Positions 24,896 to 32,694 of a stretch of DNA of 64,000 bases are shown here, piece after piece. A model generated the notes under the pieces. The model was given only the letters and a program-made list of their open reading frames with translations, was not told the origin of the DNA and searched no databases. Numbering within the stretch: position 1 is the first letter of the stretch; each line of letters starts with the position of its first letter. The DNA lies in contig NZ_JAAZQL010000010.1 in the NCBI RefSeq assembly GCF_012275515.1, positions 104,910 through 168,909 on the forward strand. The letters run 5' to 3'. This stretch comes from Novosphingobium sp. SG707. Lineage in GTDB: Bacteria > Pseudomonadota > Alphaproteobacteria > Sphingomonadales > Sphingomonadaceae. The translations under genes and the position numbers were made by a program.

Positions 24896-25813
24896 CTATC
24901 TTTCTATAACGTCTCCGCATTGATCGCAGGAAACCATCGCATCAAGGAAGGCCTGCGCCGCCGGAGACAGAGTGCGCCCGGCCATGCGCGACACGCCGAT
25001 CCGGCGCGAGGCCAGCGGCGGCTGCATCGCGCGCCAGGCAATATCGGGATTGTTGGCCAGCAAGGGCAGCGTCGATTGCGGCAGAAGCGAAATGCCCAGC
25101 CCGGCCGCGATCAGCCCGCCGACCGTTGCCAGTTGCGAACATTCGAACAAGGCGGGCGTGACAATATCGGCGCGGGCAAAGGCGGCGTCAGTCAACATGC
25201 GCACGCTGCTGCGCGGCTCCATGCCGATGAAGGGCATGTCGCGGAAGACCGACCATGGCGCGGGATCGGGAATCGCGCCTGCATCGCGCGCATGGCACAC
25301 CAGCACGCAGGCATCCTCCAGCATCGGCATAAAGTCGATCTCGGCCTGGGCGTTGGGCTCGATCGAGATGGCAAAGTCGATCATCCGGTCCTGTAGGCTT
25401 TGATACAGGCCCGAGGTGAGATTCTCGCGCAGAATGATCTCGACATGGGGATGGCTCTGGCGAAAACGCGCGATGACGCGGGGCAGGAGATTGGCCGCCA
25501 CCGAGGGCAAGGCGCCCACCACCACGCGGCCCCTCTGCCCTTCAAAGGTCTGTTTCAATTCGCGGAACGCCTGATCGAAATCCCCGGTCAGGCGCTCGAC
25601 CGTGGGCAGGAGGGCGGCCCCCGCGCTGGACAGGCGGACATTGCGCGAATTGCGGTCGAACAGGCGCACGCCCAGATCCTCCTCCAGCAGCTTGATCGTC
25701 CGGCTGAGCGCGGGCTGCGAGAGGTTGGCCATGCGCGCGGTCTCGCTGAAGCTGAGCGAGCGGGCGACCTGGAGGAAGAGGCGGAGGCTGGAAAGGCTGG
25801 GGGTGCGTGACAT
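24896..25813 (-). CDS. LysR-type transcriptional regulator of the CitMHS/AtuA operon
   Basis: 305 residues: an N-terminal winged HTH (SFSETARMANLSQPALSRTI, residues about 21-40), a linker helix, and the two-lobed substrate-binding fold. It is encoded directly upstream of and on the same strand as the CitMHS-AtuA genes, with a dyad in the gap, so it most likely activates them in response to the organic acid taken up. No good ribosome site is visible before the ATG. It is divergent from TonB receptor 3, so it might also act on that promoter. Confidence 0.88.
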   Translation of the reverse strand: MSRTPSLSSLRLFLQVARSLSFSETARMANLSQPALSRTIKLLEEDLGVRLFDRNSRNVRLSSAGAALLPTVERLTGDFDQAFRELKQTFEGQRGRVVVGALPSVAANLLPRVIARFRQSHPHVEIILRENLTSGLYQSLQDRMIDFAISIEPNAQAEIDFMPMLEDACVLVCHARDAGAIPDPAPWSVFRDMPFIGMEPRSSVRMLTDAAFARADIVTPALFECSQLATVGGLIAAGLGISLLPQSTLPLLANNPDIAWRAMQPPLASRRIGVSRMAGRTLSPAAQAFLDAMVSCDQCGDVIER

Positions 25814-25948
25814 TGGTATGGATTAATCCGATCATGTCGCTTTGCCAATCAATCAGCCTTTCCCGCCAAAATGAACTGTGGCGCAAAAGGCACATCCGCA
25901 CACCTATCATAGCGAGTGATACCATCGGGCAGTTGCGGGAAAACTGTA

Positions 25949-25968
25949 ATGTTATACAACATAATTCA
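25949..25968 (+). promoter_or_regulatory. Shared 20-bp site upstream of TonB receptor 3
   Basis: ATGTTAT-A-C-AA-CATAATTCA. The same element, with 17 of 20 bases identical, lies before the tannase/feruloyl esterase gene (28768-28787). The core TTAT-N5-ATAA is an imperfect dyad. It lies about 40 bases before the receptor start codon, so it overlaps the expected promoter. The MarR protein encoded between the two genes is the best candidate binder; a shared -10 region is the alternative. Confidence 0.7.
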
Positions 25969-26006
25969 TGAGGCGCCAAAGCGCGCCGGGATTCTGGAGA
26001 GGACAT

Positions 26007-28241
26007 ATGAAAATCAACCGCGTCGCCCCGTGGCTCGCCTCCGCTCTGCTGGCCACCACCTCGCTGGCCGCAACGCCCGCCTTTGCCGCAGACGCCCCTG
26101 CCCCCACAACTTCAGGCGCCGAGAACCCCGACAAGGACATCGTCGTCACCGCGCAGCGCCGCCGTGAAAATGTCCAGAACGTCAATATCGCCGTGACCGC
26201 GCTGTCGGGCGATGCGCTGGTGGACAAGAAGATCACCCGCGCGATCGACCTTCAGACCGCCGCACCCGGCCTGACGATCTCGCGTTCGGGCGTGACCGAT
26301 TCGTTCAACATTCGCGGCATCGGCCTGGCCTCGGGTTCGCCCCAGGTGACCAATGGCGTGGCGACCTATATCGACGGTGTGTTCCAGCCGCCCATCGTGT
26401 CGAATGGCCAGTTCTATGACATGGCCGGCGCCGAAGTGCTGCGCGGCCCGCAGGGCACGCTCTCGGGCGCCAACTCGACCGGCGGCGCGATCTATCTGAC
26501 CACGCAGCGCCCCAAGCTGGGCGAAACCAGCGGCTATATTTCGGGCAATTACGGCAATTACAACAATGTCGGCGTGAACGGCGCGATCAACCTGCCCTTC
26601 GGCGAGAAGCTGGCCGTGCGCGCATCGGGCCTGTTCAACCAGCATGACGCATGGTTCAAGGACGTCGGCCCGGCCAACAACCAGCCCGAACGTCTGGCCG
26701 AAATCGACGGCCGCATCCAGGCGCTCTACAAGTCGGGCGGTTTCCAGGCCAATGTGAAGGTCGAGGCCACGCAGCGCAAGACCGGCGGTTTTGCCCTGCA
26801 GCCGATCAACACCTCCACGACCACCAACCCCTATGTCACGGGCCGCACCAACACGCCCTTCACCGTCAGCTTCGACACGCCGGTGTCGAACTTCGAGCGT
26901 TCCTTTGCCACGGTGCTGGAGCTGAAGTATGAATTTGCCGGTGGCCTGACCCTGCGCTCGCTCACCGCCTATCAGAACAAGCGTCTGGCCGCTGTCAGCG
27001 ACACGGACGCCACCTCGCTGACGACGCGCGCCGCGCTGGCGGGCGGCAACAATGTGCGCGAGCGCGTTTACAGCCAGGAAATCAACATCATCTCGCCCGA
27101 TACGGGCAAGTTCAAATATGTCATCGGCGGCTATGCCCAGCGCAACAAGGTCGACCTGCGCAACTGGAACAGCAGCGCCGGCAATTTCACAACCCTGCCC
27201 CATCCCAACACCAGCAAGCTGCTGCTGGGCGCCTTTGGTCAGGCGACCTATCAGTTGACGGACAAGCTCTCGGTGGATGCGGGCCTGCGCTATTCGCGCT
27301 TTGAAGTGACCGGCTCGAACGCGGTGTACAGCGCGGCGCCGGGCAGCACGATGGCCATGATCATCGGCGATCCGCCGGTGGGCGCCACCATCCTTGCCCC
27401 CCAGACCGGCCATGAAAGCGACGGCCGCGCAACGGGGAAGATCGCGCTGAACTACAAGCCCGATGCCGACAATCTGATCTATGCCTTTGTCGCGCGCGGC
27501 TACAAGAACGGCGGCATCAATCCGCCCACCGGCACCTTTGCCCCCGAAACTGTGATGGATTACGAAGCGGGCTGGAAATCGACGCTGTTCAACCGTCACC
27601 TGCGCACGCAGATCGGCGCGTTCTATATGAAGTACAACAACTTCCAGATGGACGTGACCAATCCGGTGTCGGGCCAGAACGGCGTGGTCAATCTGGCCAA
27701 TTCGGAAATCAAGGGCTTCGAGGCCAGCTTCCAGGCCAAGATCAATGCCCTCTCGATCGACGGCGGCCTGTCCTATGTCGACAGCAGCCTTTCGGGCTTT
27801 ACGCTGATCAACAAATGGCTGGTTCCCGCCGCCTCCAACGGCTTCCCCCAGTGCAACGGCAGCAATTCGGCGCGCTGCTTCGACTATACCGGGACCAGCG
27901 TCACCACCAGCGGCGGTTCGAACCTGTACAGCCCGAAATGGACGTGGAACCTTGCCGCCTCGTACCGCATCGAATTGCCCGAGGGCGTCTCGATCACCCC
28001 GCGCGTCGGCTATGCCTATATCGGCTCGCAGTGGGCCTATCCCACCTATCAGACCGGCACGGACCTCATCAACGCGCGCGGCCTGTGGCAGGGCAGCATC
28101 ACGCTGGACAAGGGCACCTGGAAGGGTGAAATCTACGGCACCAATCTGGCCAACAAATTCTATGTGGCTGGTCAGAGCGGTCGTAACGAACTCTATGGCG
28201 CGCCGCGCGAATATGGCGTGCGCGTGACCAAGAAGTTCTGA
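26007..28241 (+). CDS. TonB-dependent outer-membrane receptor 3 (aromatic-ester locus)
   Basis: 744 residues. A signal peptide (about 1-29, PAFA|AD) is followed by DIVVTAQRRRENVQNVNIAVTALSG, the plug start typical of the shorter receptor class that includes many aromatic/vitamin-type importers, then EVLRGPQGTLSGANSTGGAIYL and a barrel ending in VRVTKKF with a terminal Phe. The ATG at 26007 follows GGAGAGGA. It shares an upstream 20-bp element with the tannase/feruloyl esterase gene, so it is likely to import hydroxycinnamoyl or galloyl esters or their sugar conjugates. That ligand is inferred from co-regulation only. Confidence 0.92.
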   Translation: MKINRVAPWLASALLATTSLAATPAFAADAPAPTTSGAENPDKDIVVTAQRRRENVQNVNIAVTALSGDALVDKKITRAIDLQTAAPGLTISRSGVTDSFNIRGIGLASGSPQVTNGVATYIDGVFQPPIVSNGQFYDMAGAEVLRGPQGTLSGANSTGGAIYLTTQRPKLGETSGYISGNYGNYNNVGVNGAINLPFGEKLAVRASGLFNQHDAWFKDVGPANNQPERLAEIDGRIQALYKSGGFQANVKVEATQRKTGGFALQPINTSTTTNPYVTGRTNTPFTVSFDTPVSNFERSFATVLELKYEFAGGLTLRSLTAYQNKRLAAVSDTDATSLTTRAALAGGNNVRERVYSQEINIISPDTGKFKYVIGGYAQRNKVDLRNWNSSAGNFTTLPHPNTSKLLLGAFGQATYQLTDKLSVDAGLRYSRFEVTGSNAVYSAAPGSTMAMIIGDPPVGATILAPQTGHESDGRATGKIALNYKPDADNLIYAFVARGYKNGGINPPTGTFAPETVMDYEAGWKSTLFNRHLRTQIGAFYMKYNNFQMDVTNPVSGQNGVVNLANSEIKGFEASFQAKINALSIDGGLSYVDSSLSGFTLINKWLVPAASNGFPQCNGSNSARCFDYTGTSVTTSGGSNLYSPKWTWNLAASYRIELPEGVSITPRVGYAYIGSQWAYPTYQTGTDLINARGLWQGSITLDKGTWKGEIYGTNLANKFYVAGQSGRNELYGAPREYGVRVTKKF

Positions 28242-28250
28242 TCCAGGCCT

Positions 28251-28282
28251 ATCCCCGGCGGGTCATGCGGCCTGTCGGGGAT
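28251..28282. terminator. Bidirectional terminator between receptor 3 and the MarR gene
   Basis: ATCCCCGGCGGG (28251-28262) pairs with CCTGTCGGGGAT (28271-28282), 12 bp with two G-T wobbles and an 8-nt loop, between convergent stops at 28241 and 28284. The T-tract is weak (GTTATT). Confidence 0.7.
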
Positions 28283-28283
28283 G

Positions 28284-28700
28284 TTATTCCGACCACCAGA
28301 GGGCGCGCAGCAGAGGCACCAGTTCATCGCGCAGATGTTCGGGCACCGCCTCATGGATGCGCGCCTCCTGCGCTTCAAATTCCGCCATGATTCGCTTGGC
28401 AAGCGCCTTGCCGCTCTCGCTCAGGTTCAGGCATTGGATGCGCCCCTGACCCTTGGTGCTGATGATCAGGTCGCGGTCGATGAAGCGGCGGATGATCGGG
28501 TTGAGGTTGGGCCGCTTGATTGAGAGCATCCGCCCGCATTCGGCCTGCGAGATCCCCGGATTGCGGCCGACCAGCACGAGGATCGATCCCTCCGATACGC
28601 CCACGCCCAGAGGTTCGAGATGTTGCGAGAGTTGGGCCATCCGGCTTTTGGAGGCTCGGCGCAGCAGATAGCCGGGAAAATTGCTTAAAGGATTGTCCAT
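28284..28700 (-). CDS. MarR-family regulator of the aromatic-ester locus
   Basis: 138 residues from the ATG at 28700 (an ATG at 28712 is also possible; both have purine-rich sites upstream). Seen: a winged helix with ISQAECGRMLSIKRPNLNPIIRRFIDRDLI (the recognition helix about IKRPNLNPIIRRF) flanked by the dimerisation helices of the MarR fold. MarR proteins are usually repressors released by aromatic ligands, such as hydroxycinnamates or their CoA thioesters. It is divergent from the esterase gene, with TTGTA-N8-TACAA at 28731-28748 near its own start and the shared 20-bp site beyond. It probably controls itself, the esterase and receptor 3. Confidence 0.85.
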   Translation of the reverse strand: MDNPLSNFPGYLLRRASKSRMAQLSQHLEPLGVGVSEGSILVLVGRNPGISQAECGRMLSIKRPNLNPIIRRFIDRDLIISTKGQGRIQCLNLSESGKALAKRIMAEFEAQEARIHEAVPEHLRDELVPLLRALWWSE

Positions 28701-28730
28701 CAGGCTCCCCATGGCGCCTCTCGGACGCCT

Positions 28731-28748
28731 TTGTACCATTCGATACAA
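28731..28748. promoter_or_regulatory. Inverted repeat between MarR and esterase genes
   Basis: TTGTA-CCATTCGA-TACAA, perfect 5-bp arms, 31 bases upstream of the MarR ATG. It is a typical size for a MarR dimer site. TACCAT within it also occurs upstream of receptor 3 (25920-25925), but without the flanking arms. Confidence 0.5.
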
Positions 28749-28767
28749 AACCGCGCTGGCATGCGCT

Positions 28768-28787
28768 ATGTTATTCTGCATAATTCA
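28768..28787 (+). promoter_or_regulatory. Shared 20-bp site upstream of the tannase/feruloyl esterase
   Basis: ATGTTAT-T-C-TG-CATAATTCA, the partner of the site at 25949-25968 (17 of 20 bases identical, same spacing). It lies about 30 bases before the esterase start, in a comparable position to the receptor site. Confidence 0.7.
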
Positions 28788-28817
28788 CGCTACCCACCGC
28801 ATAAGAGAGGATCGGCC

Positions 28818-30563
28818 ATGAATTTGCCCACCACCCATCACGCTCTTGCCATGGCCATTCTGTTCGCCGCCACCAGCGGCACGGCCCATGCGGCCGCCGA
28901 TTGCGCGGCGCTGGCCAAGGCGGCCATGCCGGACCGCTCTAGCGTGATCACCCTGGCCGCCCTGCGCGAGGCAAGCCCGGCCGAGGCACGCGGCAATGGG
29001 CCAATGCCGCCCGCGCCCGCCATGCCCGCCCATTGCGAAATCATCGGCAAGATGCAGGAGCGGCAGGGCGCCAATGGCCAGACCTATGCGATCAAGTTCC
29101 ACCTGCGCCTGCCCACCGAATGGAACGGGCGCTTCGTGTTTCAGGGCGGCGGCGGATCGGATGGCTTTCTGGGCGATGCCAATGGCGGATTTTCCAGCCA
29201 GCCCGGCGTGACGGCGCTCCCCAAGGGCTATGCGGTGGTGTCTTCGGATTCGGGCCATGACAATGCGGTGAACAATGATCCCGCGCGGCAAGGCGTGGTG
29301 ACTTTCGGCCATGACGCCATCGCCCGCCACAATTACGGCTTTGGCTATATCGGCCCGGTGGCGCGCGCGGGCAAGGCGCTGATCCGCGCCTATTATGGCC
29401 GGGCGGCGGCCTTCACCTATTTCGTCGGCGGGTCCAAGGGCGGACAGGAAGCGATGATGGCGGTCCAGCGCTTTCCGGGCGAATTTGACGCCGCGCTGAT
29501 CGGCTATCCCGGTTTCCATCTGGCCCATGCCTCGATCGCGCAATTGTGGGATGGGCAGGCGTTCGGCGCTGTCGCCAAGGCCATGGGCCAGATCGGCGCG
29601 GATGGCCTGCCGCTGGTCAACAAGGCGATGAGCGATGAGGATATCCTGTTAGCGCAGGGCGCAATCCTGAATGCCTGCGATGCGCTGGACGGCACGAAGG
29701 ATGGCATGATCGAGCATTTCACCGCCTGCACCACGGCGCGCGTCATGCCCGAAATGATGAAAATCGCCTGCAAGAGCGACAATATGGCCGACAAGACCTC
29801 CGCCTGCCTCTTGCCGATGCAGATTGCCGCGATGCGCCGCGTGATGGGCGGCCCGCTGACCAAGGATGGCAAGGCGGTCTATTCCGACTGGGCATGGGAC
29901 GCCGGGATCGGGGCCAAAACCGCGCAGGGTGTGACGCAGGGCTGGCGGATCTGGAAGATGGGCGGCTATACCTCGGCCATCAACAATGGCGCGCTGCTGC
30001 GCCTGGGCGCGCCGTCCAATTCGGCGGTTTTCCGCTCGCCGCCGCTCGATGTGGCCGATGAAGTCACCTCGCTCACCCGCTATGCCTTGAACGCGAATAT
30101 CGACGAAGCCTATGCCGCCGCCCATGTCAAATGGGGCGAATTGAAGGAAGCGCCGGTCGATTTCATGCATGCCGATGCCACCGACCTTTCGCCTTTCACC
30201 CGGCGCGGGGGCAAGATCATCCTGTTCCACGGAGTCAGCGATCCGGTCTTCTCGGTGCTGGACACGATCCGCTGGCTGGATGCGGTGAACAAGCGCGAGA
30301 AGGGCAAGGCGGGGCGCTTCGTGCAATTCTATGCCGTGCCGGGCATGAACCATGGGCGCGGCGGCCCGGCAACGGATCGCTTCGACATTTTCTCCCAACT
30401 GGTGGCATGGCGCGAAAAGGGCGTGAAGCCCGGCGCGATCACCGCCACGGCGGGCGCCGACACGCCTTGGCCGGGCCGCGAACGCCTGCTCTGCCCCTTC
30501 CCCGCGCGGCCCCACCGCAAGGATGGGGACAGCGAGAAGGCCAGTTCCTTCACCTGTCAGTAA
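28818..30563 (+). CDS. Exported tannase/feruloyl esterase family protein
   Basis: 581 residues. A signal peptide (about 1-25, TAHA|AA) precedes the tannase-family core: CEIIGKM, LRLPTEWNGRFVFQGGGGSDG (key WNGRF and QGGGG), SSDSGHD, the nucleophile motif GGSKGGQEA, and the late Asp/His of FHGVSDPVFS and PGMNHGRGGP. Paired cysteines near the active site are usual in the family. It hydrolyses feruloyl or galloyl esters in the periplasm or outside. The ATG at 28818 follows AGAGAGGA; the 29 upstream residues are rejected because they would overlap the shared 20-bp site. It overlaps the pectinesterase end by 14 bases (convergent). Confidence 0.88.
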   Translation: MNLPTTHHALAMAILFAATSGTAHAAADCAALAKAAMPDRSSVITLAALREASPAEARGNGPMPPAPAMPAHCEIIGKMQERQGANGQTYAIKFHLRLPTEWNGRFVFQGGGGSDGFLGDANGGFSSQPGVTALPKGYAVVSSDSGHDNAVNNDPARQGVVTFGHDAIARHNYGFGYIGPVARAGKALIRAYYGRAAAFTYFVGGSKGGQEAMMAVQRFPGEFDAALIGYPGFHLAHASIAQLWDGQAFGAVAKAMGQIGADGLPLVNKAMSDEDILLAQGAILNACDALDGTKDGMIEHFTACTTARVMPEMMKIACKSDNMADKTSACLLPMQIAAMRRVMGGPLTKDGKAVYSDWAWDAGIGAKTAQGVTQGWRIWKMGGYTSAINNGALLRLGAPSNSAVFRSPPLDVADEVTSLTRYALNANIDEAYAAAHVKWGELKEAPVDFMHADATDLSPFTRRGGKIILFHGVSDPVFSVLDTIRWLDAVNKREKGKAGRFVQFYAVPGMNHGRGGPATDRFDIFSQLVAWREKGVKPGAITATAGADTPWPGRERLLCPFPARPHRKDGDSEKASSFTCQ

Positions 30564-31635
30564 GCGCCCAGCCGGACAGGAATTGCGAGCGGATCTGGGC
30601 ATAGGTCCGCTCCTCTTTCCATGCGATGGCCACGCCCTTGCCTTGCGCGCCGGGGCCGGACGAACCGACCTCGCCAAAGCGTGAATCCTGCGGGCGGAAC
30701 ACTGTGGCCATGCCGCCATCGCGCGAGGTGCCGTTCATCGTGGTCCAGCGATCGGCATGGATATGTCGGTCCATCGTGCAATCAATATAAAGCGCCATGC
30801 CCACCGCCGCAGGATCGGCATAGCGCCCATCGGCAAAGCGCGTGGTGGGATGCCATGGCCGCCCCAATGCCACCGCGCCATCGGGCACGCCCTTTTCGCG
30901 CGTCAGATGAGACGCATAGAACACAATCCCGGTCGGCTGCGACAAGGGCGTCGAGGGAGCGGCGACAAAGGACTGGAACCCATCGGGACCGGGCGGCTGG
31001 GCGCGGGGGCGGCTGCGGATCTCGCTGTGCTCGATCAGCAATTGGCCATTGCCGAAGATGAAGTCGATATTGCCCGCGATCAGACTGTCCTGCACCAGCG
31101 CCCGCCCGCCATTGGTAAAGACCGTATCCTGATAGCCCAGCATGGCCACGCCGCGCATCAGCACCCGGTCGGCGTGAATGTCGAACAGCACGGCGGCGGC
31201 CTGCGGATTGCCGATGCGGGCCGGATCGCCATAGGGAATACGGTCATTGGCGAGATAATCATAAGTGTTTTCAATGGCAAGGCCACGCACCTCGACCTCG
31301 TCGGCATCGATGGTCAGCGTGGCCGAACCGGGCGTGCCCCAGCCGTTGCGGTGATAATCCTTGGCCGTTTGCGCCACTGCGCCGAAATGAATGCGGGTCT
31401 TGGCCCGGTCCGCCCCGACCAGGCGCAGGCGGGGCCGGGCGATCACCGGCTTTTCGTGATAATCGCCCGGCGCCACGCGGATGGTGATCCAGCGCTCTGT
31501 TTTATCCCGCACGGCGGCGTCCAAGGCGGATTGGATGCGTGTATAGCAAGGCGCAGGGGTCGCGCTGCAGGCGGGGCGCACGTCATAGTGCGTCGGCGTG
31601 GCAAGAGCAGCGGCAAGCAGGAGCGGAGCAAGCAT
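30550..31635 (-). CDS. Pectin methylesterase (CE8)
   Basis: 361 residues with a short hydrophobic N-terminus (about 1-12) that probably acts as a signal peptide. The right-handed beta-helix motifs are visible: GYQDTVF (first catalytic Asp), GNIDFIFGNG (second Asp) and LGRPWHP (the conserved Arg). It removes methyl esters from homogalacturonan, giving pectate and methanol. It lies 11 bases after the acetylesterase-like gene and is the last gene of the sigma-FecR-receptor-esterase run, so it is likely under the same control. No polysaccharide lyase or galacturonase is in the window, so depolymerisation must be encoded elsewhere or done by other organisms. Confidence 0.9.
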   Translation of the reverse strand: MLAPLLLAAALATPTHYDVRPACSATPAPCYTRIQSALDAAVRDKTERWITIRVAPGDYHEKPVIARPRLRLVGADRAKTRIHFGAVAQTAKDYHRNGWGTPGSATLTIDADEVEVRGLAIENTYDYLANDRIPYGDPARIGNPQAAAVLFDIHADRVLMRGVAMLGYQDTVFTNGGRALVQDSLIAGNIDFIFGNGQLLIEHSEIRSRPRAQPPGPDGFQSFVAAPSTPLSQPTGIVFYASHLTREKGVPDGAVALGRPWHPTTRFADGRYADPAAVGMALYIDCTMDRHIHADRWTTMNGTSRDGGMATVFRPQDSRFGEVGSSGPGAQGKGVAIAWKEERTYAQIRSQFLSGWALTDR

Positions 31636-31646
31636 CGGCAGATCTT

Positions 31647-32603
31647 TCAGCGTTGGGGCAGCGATTGCAGGAAAGCGGCGATTCTGTCGGCCGTGGTGGT
31701 CAGAAAGGGATCGAAGAACCAGATGTCATGCGGCGCCTTGGCGAAGGCGTACCATTGAGCGGGGATCTTATACTGCGCCAGTTCGGCCAGCACCTTATCC
31801 TTGCCTGCGGTAAAGCGCGGGTTGCCGCTGCTGATGATGAGCGTGGGCGGGGATTGCGGGCCGACATGGGATGCCGCGCTCGCCTCGCGCCAGCGGTCGG
31901 GGGCCTGTTCATAGGATCCGCCGAGCCATTTGGCCGCCGATGATCCGGACCCGGCGGCATTTTCATATTTCAGCGCCTCGGGCGTGGTGAAATCCAGCAC
32001 GCCGTCCATGTCGATCAGCGCGTAAGGATGGCCGCCCGCGCCAAACATCCCATCGCCATAAGCCACCAGCGAGGCCAGTTGCCCGCCCGACGAGGCCCCG
32101 CCCAGCGCGATACGGTCGGGCCTGACGCCATAGTCGCGCGCATGATCCTGCGCCCACACCATCGCCTCGTGAATATCCTGCGCGCCCGCCGGATAGGGTG
32201 CCTCGGGCGAGAGGCGGTATTGCGGGATGAACACGGTAAACCCGCGCCGGGCCAGCAGATTGGCGATGGGGTGAAAATGGCTGCGCGCGCCCGAACGCCA
32301 TGCGCCGCCATGGACCAGCACGATGCCCACCCCGCGCGAATGGGCAGGGCGAAAGATGTCAATCAGGAGATCGCGCTCGCCCATGGTTTTATACACGCGG
32401 TCGGGCAGGATCTCCTGCCCGGTCTGCGGCCGGATCGCGGGCCAAGCGATGCCGGGATATTGCGCGCCATATTGGGCAAAGCGGCGGGCGATGCTGTAGC
32501 TTTCATCCACCTCATGGGCCTGAACGGGCAAGCTGAAGGCCAAGCTGGCAATCAATAGGAAACCGGTGTCAAAACGCAACAGACTTCTCCTGATGCCGCG
32601 CAT
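31647..32603 (-). CDS. Exported alpha/beta hydrolase, acetylesterase-like
   Basis: 318 residues. A signal peptide (about 1-29, VQAHE) is followed by the oxyanion motif VHGGAW, the nucleophile GGASSGGQ (G-x-S-x-G), and the late APHDIWFF His. This fits the hormone-sensitive lipase/BD-FAE-type carbohydrate esterases, which remove acetyl or other small acyl groups from polysaccharides. Position between an STN receptor and a pectin methylesterase suggests pectin or rhamnogalacturonan acetylesterase activity, by context only. No ribosome site is visible before the ATG and the start is set by the signal peptide. Two hairpins lie in the 91-base gap after the receptor. Confidence 0.75.
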   Translation of the reverse strand: MRGIRRSLLRFDTGFLLIASLAFSLPVQAHEVDESYSIARRFAQYGAQYPGIAWPAIRPQTGQEILPDRVYKTMGERDLLIDIFRPAHSRGVGIVLVHGGAWRSGARSHFHPIANLLARRGFTVFIPQYRLSPEAPYPAGAQDIHEAMVWAQDHARDYGVRPDRIALGGASSGGQLASLVAYGDGMFGAGGHPYALIDMDGVLDFTTPEALKYENAAGSGSSAAKWLGGSYEQAPDRWREASAASHVGPQSPPTLIISSGNPRFTAGKDKVLAELAQYKIPAQWYAFAKAPHDIWFFDPFLTTTADRIAAFLQSLPQR

Positions 32604-32609
32604 GAAAGC

Positions 32610-32685
32610 GGGGGCCGCCGACGCAACGCGCGCCGGCGGCCCCCTTTCTTGCCCGGATATGGGAGTATTTGGGAGTCATATCCGG
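32610..32685 (-). other. Two hairpins between receptor 4 and the esterase
   Basis: Read on the minus strand: first CCGGATATG (32685-32677) with CATATCCGG (32661-32653), loop 15 nt, then CGGCGGCCCCC-type arms at 32644-32634 and 32620-32610 (perfect 11 bp, loop 13 nt). Neither is followed by a strong T-run on the minus strand. They probably reduce or process read-through from the large receptor gene into the two esterase genes. Confidence 0.55.
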
Positions 32686-32694
32686 ACAAAAAGT

